Below are positions 53,700 to 62,430 of a stretch of 64,000 bases of DNA, one piece after another. Each line of letters starts with the position of its first letter. Position 1 is the stretch's first letter. Below the pieces are notes generated by a model. The model had not been told where the DNA came from and made no database searches. It was given only the letters and a program-made list of their open reading frames with translations. Made by a program: the position numbers and the translations under genes. This DNA comes from Pseudomonas pharyngis (GTDB lineage: Bacteria > Pseudomonadota > Gammaproteobacteria > Pseudomonadales > Pseudomonadaceae), in assembly GCF_021602345.1 (NCBI RefSeq), contig NZ_BQID01000002.1, forward strand, positions 434,001-498,000, in the 5' to 3' direction.

Positions 53700-55676
53700 T
53701 TATGCCGAGGTGTTCTTGAAGGCGATCACGGGTGAAGACGCGCTGCTGTCATTGGCCAGCACCGGCAACTCTCGACGCAATACCCAGAGCGTGATCGGTT
53801 TGGGCAGAACTCTGGCCAAACGGATCAGCCACCTCATCGGCCAAGGAAACAAGTAGTCCCAGCGCTGGCTGCGCATCGCGTAGAGCATGTGATCGACGGC
53901 TGACGCTTCGGAAATTTCCAGCGGTGCTGGCATGCCATCGTTTGCGGTTTGCGCGGTGGCGACAAAACCTGGATAGAGCGATAGAAAGCGAATACCTCGG
54001 TTACCAAACTCAATGCGACAGGTATCGATCAACAGGCGCAGCGCGCCCTTCGCGGCGCTATATGGCCCCTGCAAAGTCACACCCAGGAAGCCCGCCAGGG
54101 AATTGGTGTGCACAACAAAGCCATGCCCCTGACGGCTCATTTGCTCAAGCGCCGGGAACAGGTAGTTGACCACCACGTCGTAGTTTGAGCGCATATAAGC
54201 CGTGACGTCTGCAGCTTTCATCTCGCGCATATCCAGCGCGGGCGCTCCGCCGGCATTGAGCACGACCACATCCAGACGACCATATAGCTCGACAATTTCA
54301 TCCACGAGACCGGCCGCAGCATGCGCATCCAGGGCATCGACTGCCGAGACCATGCATTTCCCCCCCTGAAGCGTGATTTCCAGTTGAAGATCATTCAACA
54401 GCTCCTTGCGCCGGGCCGTGGCCACTATCCAAGCGCCTTCCTGCGCCAGACGCACCGCCAGCCCGCGCCCCATGCCGGAGGAAGCGCCCACCACCAGCAC
54501 CACTTTGCGCGCAAAGCTGACGGGCTTACTCGCGGGGCATCGGCGCAGCAAACCCACCAGGGTCAGTGCAATCAGCGAGAACGCGGCACTGACCAGCAAC
54601 ACGTACTCGGCGTTCTCCCCCACTACCCACTGCGACGACATCAAAGGGCCGAAGGCGCACCCCAGTAGTTGCATGCCTGGAACTAGCGCCGCTATCCGCC
54701 CCGAGCGATCCAGTTGCAACGCGATACGCACCTGGAACGGCGTCAACATCAACCAGATCAAGCCAAACGCGCCGCACAACACCAGGAATACCTTGACGCC
54801 CATATCAGCCGAAAAATACATCCCCAGCGCGATGCCACCCAACAGCAAAGCGGCGACCGCCAACATTGAATAGTCCGAGACTCGACGCACCAGGACAATT
54901 CCCAGGCACCCGCCCAGCACTTGCATCAGCAACGTCCCAGAGATAAGCAACTGTGCGCTTTGCGCATCCATTCCCACGTATTTGCTCAATGGCTCTAGGT
55001 AAGCCCAGAGCCCACCAATGGCGCTGAGCTGCATAAAAGCCAGCCCCAGCAATAGCACGTGGTTAAGGCCCCAACCGAACTTGGCATTTTCCGCGTGCCC
55101 TGCGTGCTGATTCGCCAGTCGAATGGGTTGCCAGCGGACTAAGAGCAACGAAGCGGCCGTCAGCGCTCCCAGAAACACGAAACCGTAAGACGATGTGCTC
55201 TGAATCGGCAGCACCCAATATGCCAACACTGCGGCTACCGCCGCCTGGCCAAGTGTCTGCACCACCATGAACACACCCGCCACACGATCAGGCGCAGCCC
55301 CCTGGACAATCAGATTTACGGTACCCCATAACAGCAAACCCTCGGCCAACCCGGCCAAACCACGCGTCAATGCCAGTGCGCCATCCCCGGTGGTGTTGGC
55401 CGTGACCAGGTCCATACCCGATGCCGCCAGGATGGCGACGACCGTAAGCAGGCGCAGGCTAAACACGGAGCGCAATAAATCGCCCAGGACGACACCCAGC
55501 CCCAACGAGAGAATTTCGCCCATTGCAACCAAGCCGACGCCCTCAAGTGACAGGCGGTTTTGCGCCAGCAACTCTCCCAGCAACAAGGGTTGCAGCCCCA
55601 CCATCAGCACGGCGATCGAGCCCAGCGCCAAGGCGACACTTAGGTGTTTACGGGAAACAGCGGACGACATGTGCAT
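53700..55676 (-). CDS. MFS transporter fused to a short-chain dehydrogenase
   Basis: A 658-residue protein in a single frame. Residues 1 to about 380 form a 12-helix MFS carrier (for example LSVALALGSIAVLMVGLQPL; GALALTRGLAGLAEGLLLWG). After a short linker (RRCPASKPVSFAR) a full SDR follows: GASSGMGRG at 397-405, NAGG at 474-477, Ser526, Tyr539 and Lys543 in YSAAK. AGAGG is 8 bp before the ATG. It is the last gene of the seven-gene operon. Fusion suggests that transport and oxidation of the substrate are linked at the membrane. Confidence 0.88.
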   Translation of the reverse strand: MHMSSAVSRKHLSVALALGSIAVLMVGLQPLLLGELLAQNRLSLEGVGLVAMGEILSLGLGVVLGDLLRSVFSLRLLTVVAILAASGMDLVTANTTGDGALALTRGLAGLAEGLLLWGTVNLIVQGAAPDRVAGVFMVVQTLGQAAVAAVLAYWVLPIQSTSSYGFVFLGALTAASLLLVRWQPIRLANQHAGHAENAKFGWGLNHVLLLGLAFMQLSAIGGLWAYLEPLSKYVGMDAQSAQLLISGTLLMQVLGGCLGIVLVRRVSDYSMLAVAALLLGGIALGMYFSADMGVKVFLVLCGAFGLIWLMLTPFQVRIALQLDRSGRIAALVPGMQLLGCAFGPLMSSQWVVGENAEYVLLVSAAFSLIALTLVGLLRRCPASKPVSFARKVVLVVGASSGMGRGLAVRLAQEGAWIVATARRKELLNDLQLEITLQGGKCMVSAVDALDAHAAAGLVDEIVELYGRLDVVVLNAGGAPALDMREMKAADVTAYMRSNYDVVVNYLFPALEQMSRQGHGFVVHTNSLAGFLGVTLQGPYSAAKGALRLLIDTCRIEFGNRGIRFLSLYPGFVATAQTANDGMPAPLEISEASAVDHMLYAMRSQRWDYLFPWPMRWLIRLARVLPKPITLWVLRRELPVLANDSSASSPVIAFKNTSA

Positions 55677-55700
55677 GGCGTTACACCTCTTGAAGGGTTT

Positions 55701-56321
55701 TCAGTAACCACGGTTTTCGGGCGGAATCTCGCCTCGGGCAAAACATTGCGTCGCGCGTTTTTCATCTTTCATCAGTCGGCCGTTGGCGACGAGCACCACC
55801 CACCAGGGCAACAGCGTCATCTTGGCGCCGGACGCTTTGGCGAGGGTGAAGGCCTTGGCGCACTTTTCAAACAGCTGCGCATTCATCGCCATCCGGGTAC
55901 CGGTGGTACCCAGGATGACGGGCACACCCTTGATCAACACCGCGTTACCACCGCGCTGCAAGGCTGCAGCAATGTCCTGGACTGATGCAGCCGGTCCGTC
56001 CATATGACCAATATGTCGAGCTTGCTCATCAAATAAAATCGGCATCACCCCCCCAAAGTCCCCCAGGCTCCGGGCGAAATCACCTCCGCCCAGCAGAACG
56101 GCCCCCACATCGGCCCGCGCGTGATAGATCGCATGATGGGTCTGGCTTTCACCCATCACGTGCACCGGCCAGTCGATACAGATGGGGGCCGCATCATCGA
56201 GCCGTCCCCACCACATGCGTTCCTTTCCCGGTATGCGCAAGGAAACGCTGCTTCTCGACTCCACCAGGCCGCTCAGCCGTTGCCGAAGTTCCAGCCACTG
56301 TTGTCTCAGTAAATCTTGCAT
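55701..56321 (-). CDS. Degenerate class II aldolase-like protein
   Basis: A 206-residue protein with the class II aldolase/adducin fold (HAIYHARADVGAVLLGGGDFA; GGNAVLIKGVPVILGTTG). The metal ligands are replaced: the HTH position reads LLGGGD and the HGxxxxG position reads GVPVILG. It therefore cannot bind zinc in the normal way. It is next to the aminotransferase (11 bp) and the intact aldolase is one gene further. The ATG at 56321 has GAGG at 8 bp; a GTG at 56330 is also possible. A regulatory or subunit role is more likely than aldolase activity. Confidence 0.78.
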   Translation of the reverse strand: MQDLLRQQWLELRQRLSGLVESRSSVSLRIPGKERMWWGRLDDAAPICIDWPVHVMGESQTHHAIYHARADVGAVLLGGGDFARSLGDFGGVMPILFDEQARHIGHMDGPAASVQDIAAALQRGGNAVLIKGVPVILGTTGTRMAMNAQLFEKCAKAFTLAKASGAKMTLLPWWVVLVANGRLMKDEKRATQCFARGEIPPENRGY

Positions 56322-56331
56322 CGCGCTCACC

Positions 56332-57813
56332 TCACACCAATTGAAAAACGGCGTCGAAACGCTCGAGCGCGTCGTCGATGACTTCGTCGGTATCGGCCAG
56401 GCTGGTGTAGATCCGACTGCCTGCCAACGTGATCAAACCGTGCGCCGTATAAGCGGCTCCCATTTCCTCCATCATGTGCTTGCGCGACTTGGCTTCATTG
56501 CGTGCTCGTAGCAGCTTGAGCGGATTACTGGTGTCCAGCAACAGCACACCCGACGTTTGCAGGTGCACGATCGAGCCCATGTTATAGGCCACGTAGGGCA
56601 ACCCACGACGGTTGATGATTTCTTCAAGCCCCTTACGCATACGGTCGCCGGCGCGTCCCGCCAGGGCTGGCGCATTCAGCTTGCGCGCCTCGATCAAGGC
56701 GTAGTAGCCCGCCACGCAGGACAACGGGTTGGCCGACAACGTGCCACCGACAAAGGCGCGCCGCGCTGAGGTACCGATACCGCCGGCGAGCAGTTGCATG
56801 ACATCTCTACGCCCACCGATCGCCCCGGCCATGGGGTAACCACCGGTCAAGCATTTGCCCAGCACGGTAATGTCGGGCATCACGTTGAAATAACCTTGCG
56901 CGCCACCCAAGCCAGCACGGAAACCGGTGACCACCTCGTCAAAAATCAGCAGTGTGTCGAACTCGTCACAGAGCTTGCGTAATTGGCGGTTGAAGTCCGG
57001 GTGCACCGGGCGCGTGCCGCTTTCCGGACCAAAGGGTTCCACCATGATTGCTGCCGTACCGCCGCGCAGTCGATTGATCTGCAAGCGCCGACGCAACGCA
57101 TCGAGGTTATTCGGCGGGCTCTCCTGGGTGTTGGCCGTGGCGCCCCGAGGAATACCGACCGCCTCCATACGCCCGGTGCCTGGCAAGCGCATGCCATACA
57201 CCAATTGATCACTCCAGCCGTGATACGCCCCGCCGATCTTGATCACCCATTTCTTGCGGGTGTAGGCACGCGCCAAACGCACTGCGGCCATGACCGCCTC
57301 GGTGCCGGAGCCGAGCAGGCGCACCATGTCGACGCCGGGCATCACTTCGCAGACCAACTGCGCCAGCTTCACCTCATACTCATGCAGCAGGCCGGTGACC
57401 GGGCCACAGTCGTCGAGAATCCGATTGACCTGTTCACGAATGGCCGGATGGTTGGAGCCCAACAATGTCGGCCCACCGGCTTGCAGGAAATCGATATAGC
57501 GGTTGCCATCCACATCGGTCAGGTGCGCGCCCTTCGCCTGGGCGATGGCGAGCGGAAAGGGATGGTTGAACGCAAGGTTATGCTGGACACCCCCCGGTAT
57601 GAATTTCTTGGCCTCCTCAGCGAGCCGTCTCGAACCCTGGCAGCGCTCGTCGAAATAGCCCATGACTTTGTTCAGCGCCTCACGCTTCAAGGGGCGAATC
57701 GGCTGCTTGACCAGCGCATCGAAACGGCGATACAGCGAGTCGACATCAGGCCATTGCGAAACCGCTGAATCTGCTGGTACAGGTAATGTGACGGGATCAA
57801 GAGGCTTGTTCAT
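56332..57813 (-). CDS. Class III (GSA-type) aminotransferase
   Basis: A 493-residue PLP enzyme of the glutamate-1-semialdehyde aminomutase-like branch. GSGTEAVMAAVRLARA is at 168-183, Asp292 is in IFDEVVTGFR and Lys320 is in VLGKCLTGGYP. The start overlaps the stop of the aldolase gene by 4 bp (ATGA). It probably transfers an amino group to or from an aldehyde or ketone made in the pathway. An N-terminal extension of about 60 residues precedes the fold. Confidence 0.92.
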   Translation of the reverse strand: MNKPLDPVTLPVPADSAVSQWPDVDSLYRRFDALVKQPIRPLKREALNKVMGYFDERCQGSRRLAEEAKKFIPGGVQHNLAFNHPFPLAIAQAKGAHLTDVDGNRYIDFLQAGGPTLLGSNHPAIREQVNRILDDCGPVTGLLHEYEVKLAQLVCEVMPGVDMVRLLGSGTEAVMAAVRLARAYTRKKWVIKIGGAYHGWSDQLVYGMRLPGTGRMEAVGIPRGATANTQESPPNNLDALRRRLQINRLRGGTAAIMVEPFGPESGTRPVHPDFNRQLRKLCDEFDTLLIFDEVVTGFRAGLGGAQGYFNVMPDITVLGKCLTGGYPMAGAIGGRRDVMQLLAGGIGTSARRAFVGGTLSANPLSCVAGYYALIEARKLNAPALAGRAGDRMRKGLEEIINRRGLPYVAYNMGSIVHLQTSGVLLLDTSNPLKLLRARNEAKSRKHMMEEMGAAYTAHGLITLAGSRIYTSLADTDEVIDDALERFDAVFQLV

Positions 57814-58487
57814 GATGGGGTCTCGGAAGAAGGGTGAGCGTCGACAGCACTGGAACGCATCAGGGCGTCGACCAAGCGCGCCACGGCGGCGGGTGACTGT
57901 GCTTTATGACGGGACTTTTCGGTGATTTGGCGCAGCAAGTAGTCACGACAAAACGTCTCGAGATCCTCGAGGCGCGACAGGGTCGTCTCGACATCCGGGC
58001 CACAACACAGCACACCATGGTTACGCATCAGGTAAGCGTTGTAATCCCAGCGAATGGCACGGCCGAATTTGCCGGCCAACCAATTGGAGCCGGAGGGTGC
58101 GTACCCCACCAGGGGAATGTGTTTGCCCAAAGACTCCCACAGCTGCGGGTCCGTTACATCCAGAGGCTCACCGAGCAAGGTGCAGGCACTGGCCACGGGC
58201 TGGTGGGTGTGGATGCTGCACTGCACGTCCGGGCGAGCACGCAGGATTTTTGCATGCAAACCGCTTTCGACCGTTGGCGCGCGGTCACCGGAGAGCTGTG
58301 CCAAATCCTTGAGGCGCAGCACGCAGACATCCTCGGGGCGCATGGTGAAATAGTCGGTGGCCGACGGCGTAACAGCGATGTGCTGCGCATCGATGCGCAA
58401 TGCGAGATTGCCTCCCGTCGCCGCAAAAAAACCGCGGTGGCACAGATGCTGTGAAAGCTCGACGATTTGTTGTTGCACATGACTCAT
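57810..58487 (-). CDS. Class II aldolase (fuculose-phosphate aldolase-like)
   Basis: A 225-residue aldolase with catalytic Glu74 (TVESGLH) and zinc ligands His93, His95 (SIHTHQP) and His157 (MRNHGVLCCG). The full set makes it a likely active enzyme that cleaves a phosphorylated sugar-like substrate, the expected product of the kinase encoded just upstream. It overlaps both neighbours by 4 bp, so the three proteins are made together. Confidence 0.9.
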   Translation of the reverse strand: MSHVQQQIVELSQHLCHRGFFAATGGNLALRIDAQHIAVTPSATDYFTMRPEDVCVLRLKDLAQLSGDRAPTVESGLHAKILRARPDVQCSIHTHQPVASACTLLGEPLDVTDPQLWESLGKHIPLVGYAPSGSNWLAGKFGRAIRWDYNAYLMRNHGVLCCGPDVETTLSRLEDLETFCRDYLLRQITEKSRHKAQSPAAVARLVDALMRSSAVDAHPSSETPS

Positions 58488-60112
58488 GAGGCAGTCTCCT
58501 GTGTGGGGTTCAGGCGTCGATACAGAGGCGCGAGGCGCTTGCGGACCTCCTGGAACGTTGCGAATTGATCGTCATATAGCGCGCGAGTGACCCGGGACGG
58601 CTCAAACAGGCGGTGGGGGCGTTTGAGACTCGGAAGGTCGTGAAACTGCAACTTGCCCAACGCCACCGCCGCAATAAATGCAGCCCCGCGGGCGTTGGTC
58701 TGGATCGCGTTCTGCGGCTGCTGGATAACGCGCCCGCAGACGTCGGCCATGATCTGGCACCACACCTCGGACTGGGCGCCGCCACCGGTCGCTACGATCA
58801 CGTCGCTGGGTTGGCCGAGAAAGCGCGCGAACGGTTCGAACATCCAGCGCGTATTGAGCGCGACTCCTTCCATGAAGGCGCGAATGATGTCTTCCCGTGA
58901 GTGCTCCAACTTCAGGTTGAACAAGCCGGCGCGCAGGCTCGGATCACTGATTGGCGAGCGTTCGCCACACAGCCACGGCGTGTAGATCAACCCTCTCGAG
59001 CCCGGCGGCACCCGTGCCGCGATCCGGTCGAGCAAGGCGTAGACGTCCGGCTGCTGTTCATCACTGAGCAGCTCATCCGGGTGGTACAGCACCTTGTCGC
59101 GTAAAAACGAAAGGTTCGCCCCCGCAGCCGACTGCATGGCCATCGCCAGGTAGCGGCCATTAACGGCACTGGGCACCGCAGCAATGTGGTGACGCACGCT
59201 GGTTTTTTTGAACGGGACGTGTGCGCCCACCCACGACGAGGTGCCCAGGTACAGGTGCGGGGCAAAGTCACTGACAGTGGCACCAACGGCCACCGCCGAG
59301 GTGTCGACGGCGCCCGCTACCACTTGCGTGGTGCGCGCCAGTCCGAGCATTTCGGCAAGCTCCGGGCGCAGCATGCCGATAACATCCGTGGAGCGGACCA
59401 GCTCAGGCAGTTTGCCAGCCTCGATTCCCAGCGCCTTGACCAGGCCGTCGTCGTAGCGGATGCGATGGGGGTCGCGGTTGTCGGTGATCCATGCTGTCAG
59501 CATCGAGTCGCTGGTGGCGCAGTAGCGACCCGACAGGCGCAGGTTCATGTAGTCGAGCACATTGAGAAACTTGTGGGTTCGCTCGTAGCGCTGCGGCTCG
59601 TGATCAAGGATGTAAGCCATGTGCCCGGCGGCATCCATGCCGGACAACGAGGCCACGCCCCCGGTCAGGCGCAACGAACGCCAGAGTTTGAGCGGCCCGT
59701 ACCCGGCCAGGCTGAACCGCCCTCCTCCCATGCGCTTTTTGACCGCGCCTGCGCCCCGCTTGTCCAGCCACAACATCGCACGCCCAATGGCAACGCCGTC
59801 CTGATCCACACACACCGTTCCTTCGCCCTGTGTCGAACAACACACCGCGATCACCTGGCGCCGCCGGACGGGGTCGGCGCTGAGCAGTTCGTTGGCACCG
59901 CGCAGAAAGGCATTCCACCAATCCTGCGGTTCCTGCTCGACGCTCAACCCGCTCACATGCAACGGTACACTGTGAAACGCCCACGCCCGAATCTCGCCTT
60001 CCAATGAAACCAGCGCGCACTTGCAACCAGAGGTGCCGAGGTCCACCGCGAGGACGAGTTGCTCCAGACCGGTGGCCGCCTGAGGCGTCCGGGATAAGAA
60101 AAGCGAAGTCAT
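58484..60112 (-). CDS. FGGY-family carbohydrate kinase
   Basis: A 542-residue kinase of the xylulokinase-like FGGY family. AVDLGTSGCKCALVS (residues 22-36) is the first phosphate loop; TPWLCGERSPISDPSLRAGLF and VIVATGGGAQSEVWCQI supply the second half of the active site. It starts 10 bp after the TorF stop and overlaps the aldolase start. It probably phosphorylates a polyol or keto-sugar before aldol cleavage. The substrate cannot be read from the sequence. Confidence 0.92.
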   Translation of the reverse strand: MTSLFLSRTPQAATGLEQLVLAVDLGTSGCKCALVSLEGEIRAWAFHSVPLHVSGLSVEQEPQDWWNAFLRGANELLSADPVRRRQVIAVCCSTQGEGTVCVDQDGVAIGRAMLWLDKRGAGAVKKRMGGGRFSLAGYGPLKLWRSLRLTGGVASLSGMDAAGHMAYILDHEPQRYERTHKFLNVLDYMNLRLSGRYCATSDSMLTAWITDNRDPHRIRYDDGLVKALGIEAGKLPELVRSTDVIGMLRPELAEMLGLARTTQVVAGAVDTSAVAVGATVSDFAPHLYLGTSSWVGAHVPFKKTSVRHHIAAVPSAVNGRYLAMAMQSAAGANLSFLRDKVLYHPDELLSDEQQPDVYALLDRIAARVPPGSRGLIYTPWLCGERSPISDPSLRAGLFNLKLEHSREDIIRAFMEGVALNTRWMFEPFARFLGQPSDVIVATGGGAQSEVWCQIMADVCGRVIQQPQNAIQTNARGAAFIAAVALGKLQFHDLPSLKRPHRLFEPSRVTRALYDDQFATFQEVRKRLAPLYRRLNPTQETAS

Positions 60113-60122
60113 AAAGGTCTAC

Positions 60123-61004
60123 TCAGAAAGTACGTGAAATCGATGCGACCCAGCGGTTCTCATCCGTGGCGCGTACATGCCCGTTGTCCTCGGCCATATA
60201 CAGCTCACGCGCCCGTGTCTTTGCGGTCACCCAGTCGAGCCCCCAGTCGAAGCCCCACAAGTGATGGATTAGGCCAACGCCGTAGTCAGCCGCATTGGCT
60301 TCGGAGAAATTAACGATTTGCTGATAACCCGCATGCAGCTTCAGCGTGGTGTTCATGCCGAGTGCGTATTTGTAGTCCAGGTCATAGAGCATGCTGCCAC
60401 GGGAGTTGCGGTCGCCCTTGGCGTAGCATTCCAAGCCCTTGGTGGGATCGTCGCGGAACTGCAACTGGGCCCCGCACACACCGCCGGTGTTGGCACCACG
60501 GTAAGTTTTGGACAATACCCGCGCGACTCGACCTTCAAACGCGCCGTAACCGATTTCCAACACGGCGAACTGGCTGTTGTAGTTGGTCGTACGCTCATCG
60601 GTGGGCGTGAAGGTGTCGAAGTCAAATTTGTAGGGTGCCTTGAACTGCGCACCGGGGAACATCTCTGCCGCCAAACCCACACCGTAATGCCAAGCCTCCG
60701 GATCGCCGAAGCGATAACCGCCCGCGAGCAGGACGCCAAGGCCGTCACCTTCAAGAAACTGCTTTTTGTTGACAGTGGTGAATTCGGCCAGTGCCACCAA
60801 CCCTGATTCATGGGCGACTTGAATGGTGACTCTGGCACCCGGCCGATTCAACGAGTCCGAGACGCCCCGGGTCCTGACATCGGATACGGCCTTGGCCGTG
60901 ACATCGATTGCATAGCTGGCCATCTCGTCGGCAAACGCCAAGGAGGGGCTGACGACAGGCCACAGCAAAGCAGCCATCAGATAATGGTGTGTAGTTGCAC
61001 GCAT
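60123..61004 (-). CDS. TorF-family putative porin
   Basis: A 293-residue outer-membrane protein with a signal peptide ending near SLAFADE. VSDVRTRGVSDSLNRPGARVTIQVAHESGL is the usual TorF/Gcw_chp start (dark red/strand one), and the protein ends in VASISRTF. GGGAGAG lies before the ATG at 61004. It is the second gene of the operon and would be the outer-membrane entry route for the substrate. Confidence 0.85.
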   Translation of the reverse strand: MRATTHHYLMAALLWPVVSPSLAFADEMASYAIDVTAKAVSDVRTRGVSDSLNRPGARVTIQVAHESGLVALAEFTTVNKKQFLEGDGLGVLLAGGYRFGDPEAWHYGVGLAAEMFPGAQFKAPYKFDFDTFTPTDERTTNYNSQFAVLEIGYGAFEGRVARVLSKTYRGANTGGVCGAQLQFRDDPTKGLECYAKGDRNSRGSMLYDLDYKYALGMNTTLKLHAGYQQIVNFSEANAADYGVGLIHHLWGFDWGLDWVTAKTRARELYMAEDNGHVRATDENRWVASISRTF

Positions 61005-61031
61005 GAGGCTCTCCCACAAGAAAGGTCGGAT

Positions 61032-61457
61032 TTACAAAGTGCAAACCGGAGTAGGAGGCAGTGAGGCAATGCGCTCGAATTGCTCTGTCTTACCGAGGAT
61101 CTCGGTACCGACAAAAGCCCGGACATTGAGGTACCCCTCTTTGACCCGAACGACGCCTTTGTATTTTTTATGATCGCGGGGATCAAACACCCAGCCATCG
61201 CGCCACGCTTCCTGGTCGAAACGATCCAGTTGCATGATCTGTACGCCGCAATCGCTGGTGGTGGAGGCCACGTCCTTGACCCAGACGACCTTTCCACACA
61301 GCGCGCCGGGTTTGTCGGCGCATTCGTCTACCTTGACCACCGCATCCTTTTCCGACGTGAGCCACAGGCCCTTGGCCTCCTGTGGGCCCGCCGCCGCATA
61401 ACCGCTGGAACAGCACACCAGTGCCAGTGAAAGGAACAGCCATTGCCGCGCGTTCAT
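61032..61457 (-). CDS. DUF2147 secreted protein
   Basis: A 141-residue protein with a signal peptide (WLFLSLALVCCSSGYAAAG). The DUF2147 pattern follows: GLWLTSEKDAVVKVDECADKPGALCGKVVWVKD, then a central WVFDPRDHKKYKGVV and a C-terminal TEQFERI. It is the first gene of the minus operon. AGGTGACG precedes the ATG at 61457. The family folds as a lipocalin-like barrel and may bind small hydrophobic ligands. Confidence 0.88.
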   Translation of the reverse strand: MNARQWLFLSLALVCCSSGYAAAGPQEAKGLWLTSEKDAVVKVDECADKPGALCGKVVWVKDVASTTSDCGVQIMQLDRFDQEAWRDGWVFDPRDHKKYKGVVRVKEGYLNVRAFVGTEILGKTEQFERIASLPPTPVCTL

Positions 61458-61534
61458 AGTCGTCACCTGTATTTTTTGTTTTAAGAGACCGTCACACTAA
61501 CGACGCATCGGTTATGATAGTCATCGCTACACGA

Positions 61535-61546
61535 TAGTTATAACTA
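61535..61546. promoter_or_regulatory. Palindrome in the divergent promoter region, possible TetR operator
   Basis: TAGTTATAACTA is a perfect 12-bp palindrome midway between the DUF2147 start and the TetR start. The position suits a site through which the TetR protein controls both directions. A similar partial copy (GATAGTCATCGCTAC) lies just to the left. Confidence 0.4.
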
Positions 61547-61619
61547 CCATTAACAACCTCAGCAACATTTTTTTTCATTTTGATAAGCTGATTCTTTAAC
61601 CTTTTTTTGCTAGGTACCT

Positions 61620-62294
61620 ATGGCCAAGCCCAACACCGCCAGCGCCCGCGCCGCTAACGCCGGGAAAACACAGGAATACAAGAAACCGCCTGCACAGCAG
61701 CGCAGCACTGAGACCTACGAGCGGATTCTCGTCGCGACCGCGCAAACCCTGTGTGATGTGGGAATAGAACGTCTGTCCACCAACCTGGTCTGCGAATGTG
61801 CCGGGCTGACCCCGCCAGCGCTGTACCGCTACTTTCCGAACAAGTACGCGCTGCTGACGGTATTGGGAGAGCGCCTGCTGGAAAAACAGAACGGGCTGAT
61901 CGATAACTGGATCACTCCGCAGCTGTTGTCCGGGCCGCCAGAGGCGTTGGAGTTGGCGCTCGCCGATCTGATCCTGGAGACCTATCGGGTCACCGAGGCA
62001 ACGCTAGGCGGCATGTGGATCCTCAAAGGGCTGCGCGCGGTACCGGCGCTGGAGCATGTGAGGATTGACTCGCACCGAATAGTGTCCGGCGCACAGGCAG
62101 AAATCCTCGCGGCCGTGTTTCCCCAGGCGGATCCTCAAGAATTGGCCACTGCTGCCCGTGTGGCGGTGGAGATGATCCACGCGACGATCGAACTGCTGTT
62201 TGACGAATCCATGGACCCCAGGAGCGTCTGCGCTATGGTCGCGTCGATGATTGTCAGCCATCTGGATCGGTTGGCACCTGTCACGAGAGCGTGA
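61620..62294 (+). CDS. TetR-family regulator of the seven-gene operon
   Basis: A 224-residue TetR protein with an N-terminal helix-turn-helix: TLCDVGIERLSTNLVCECAG followed by LTPPALYRYFPNKYALL. A basic tail of 25 residues precedes it. The C-terminal ligand domain shows no known signature. It is divergent from the DUF2147 gene over about 160 bp and is probably the repressor of the operon. The next gene starts about 135 bp further. Confidence 0.92.
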   Translation: MAKPNTASARAANAGKTQEYKKPPAQQRSTETYERILVATAQTLCDVGIERLSTNLVCECAGLTPPALYRYFPNKYALLTVLGERLLEKQNGLIDNWITPQLLSGPPEALELALADLILETYRVTEATLGGMWILKGLRAVPALEHVRIDSHRIVSGAQAEILAAVFPQADPQELATAARVAVEMIHATIELLFDESMDPRSVCAMVASMIVSHLDRLAPVTRA

Positions 62295-62430
62295 AGTGGA
62301 ATGCGAGCATGGCCGGTGAGCACCTGTTGCCCGGCCGGATCGCACCTTCGTCGACACCCACGGGCGCTTTACCCTCTTAACAGCGAGACCACACGCCTCC
62401 TTACCTACCGCTGAACTCATTAGGTCCTTC

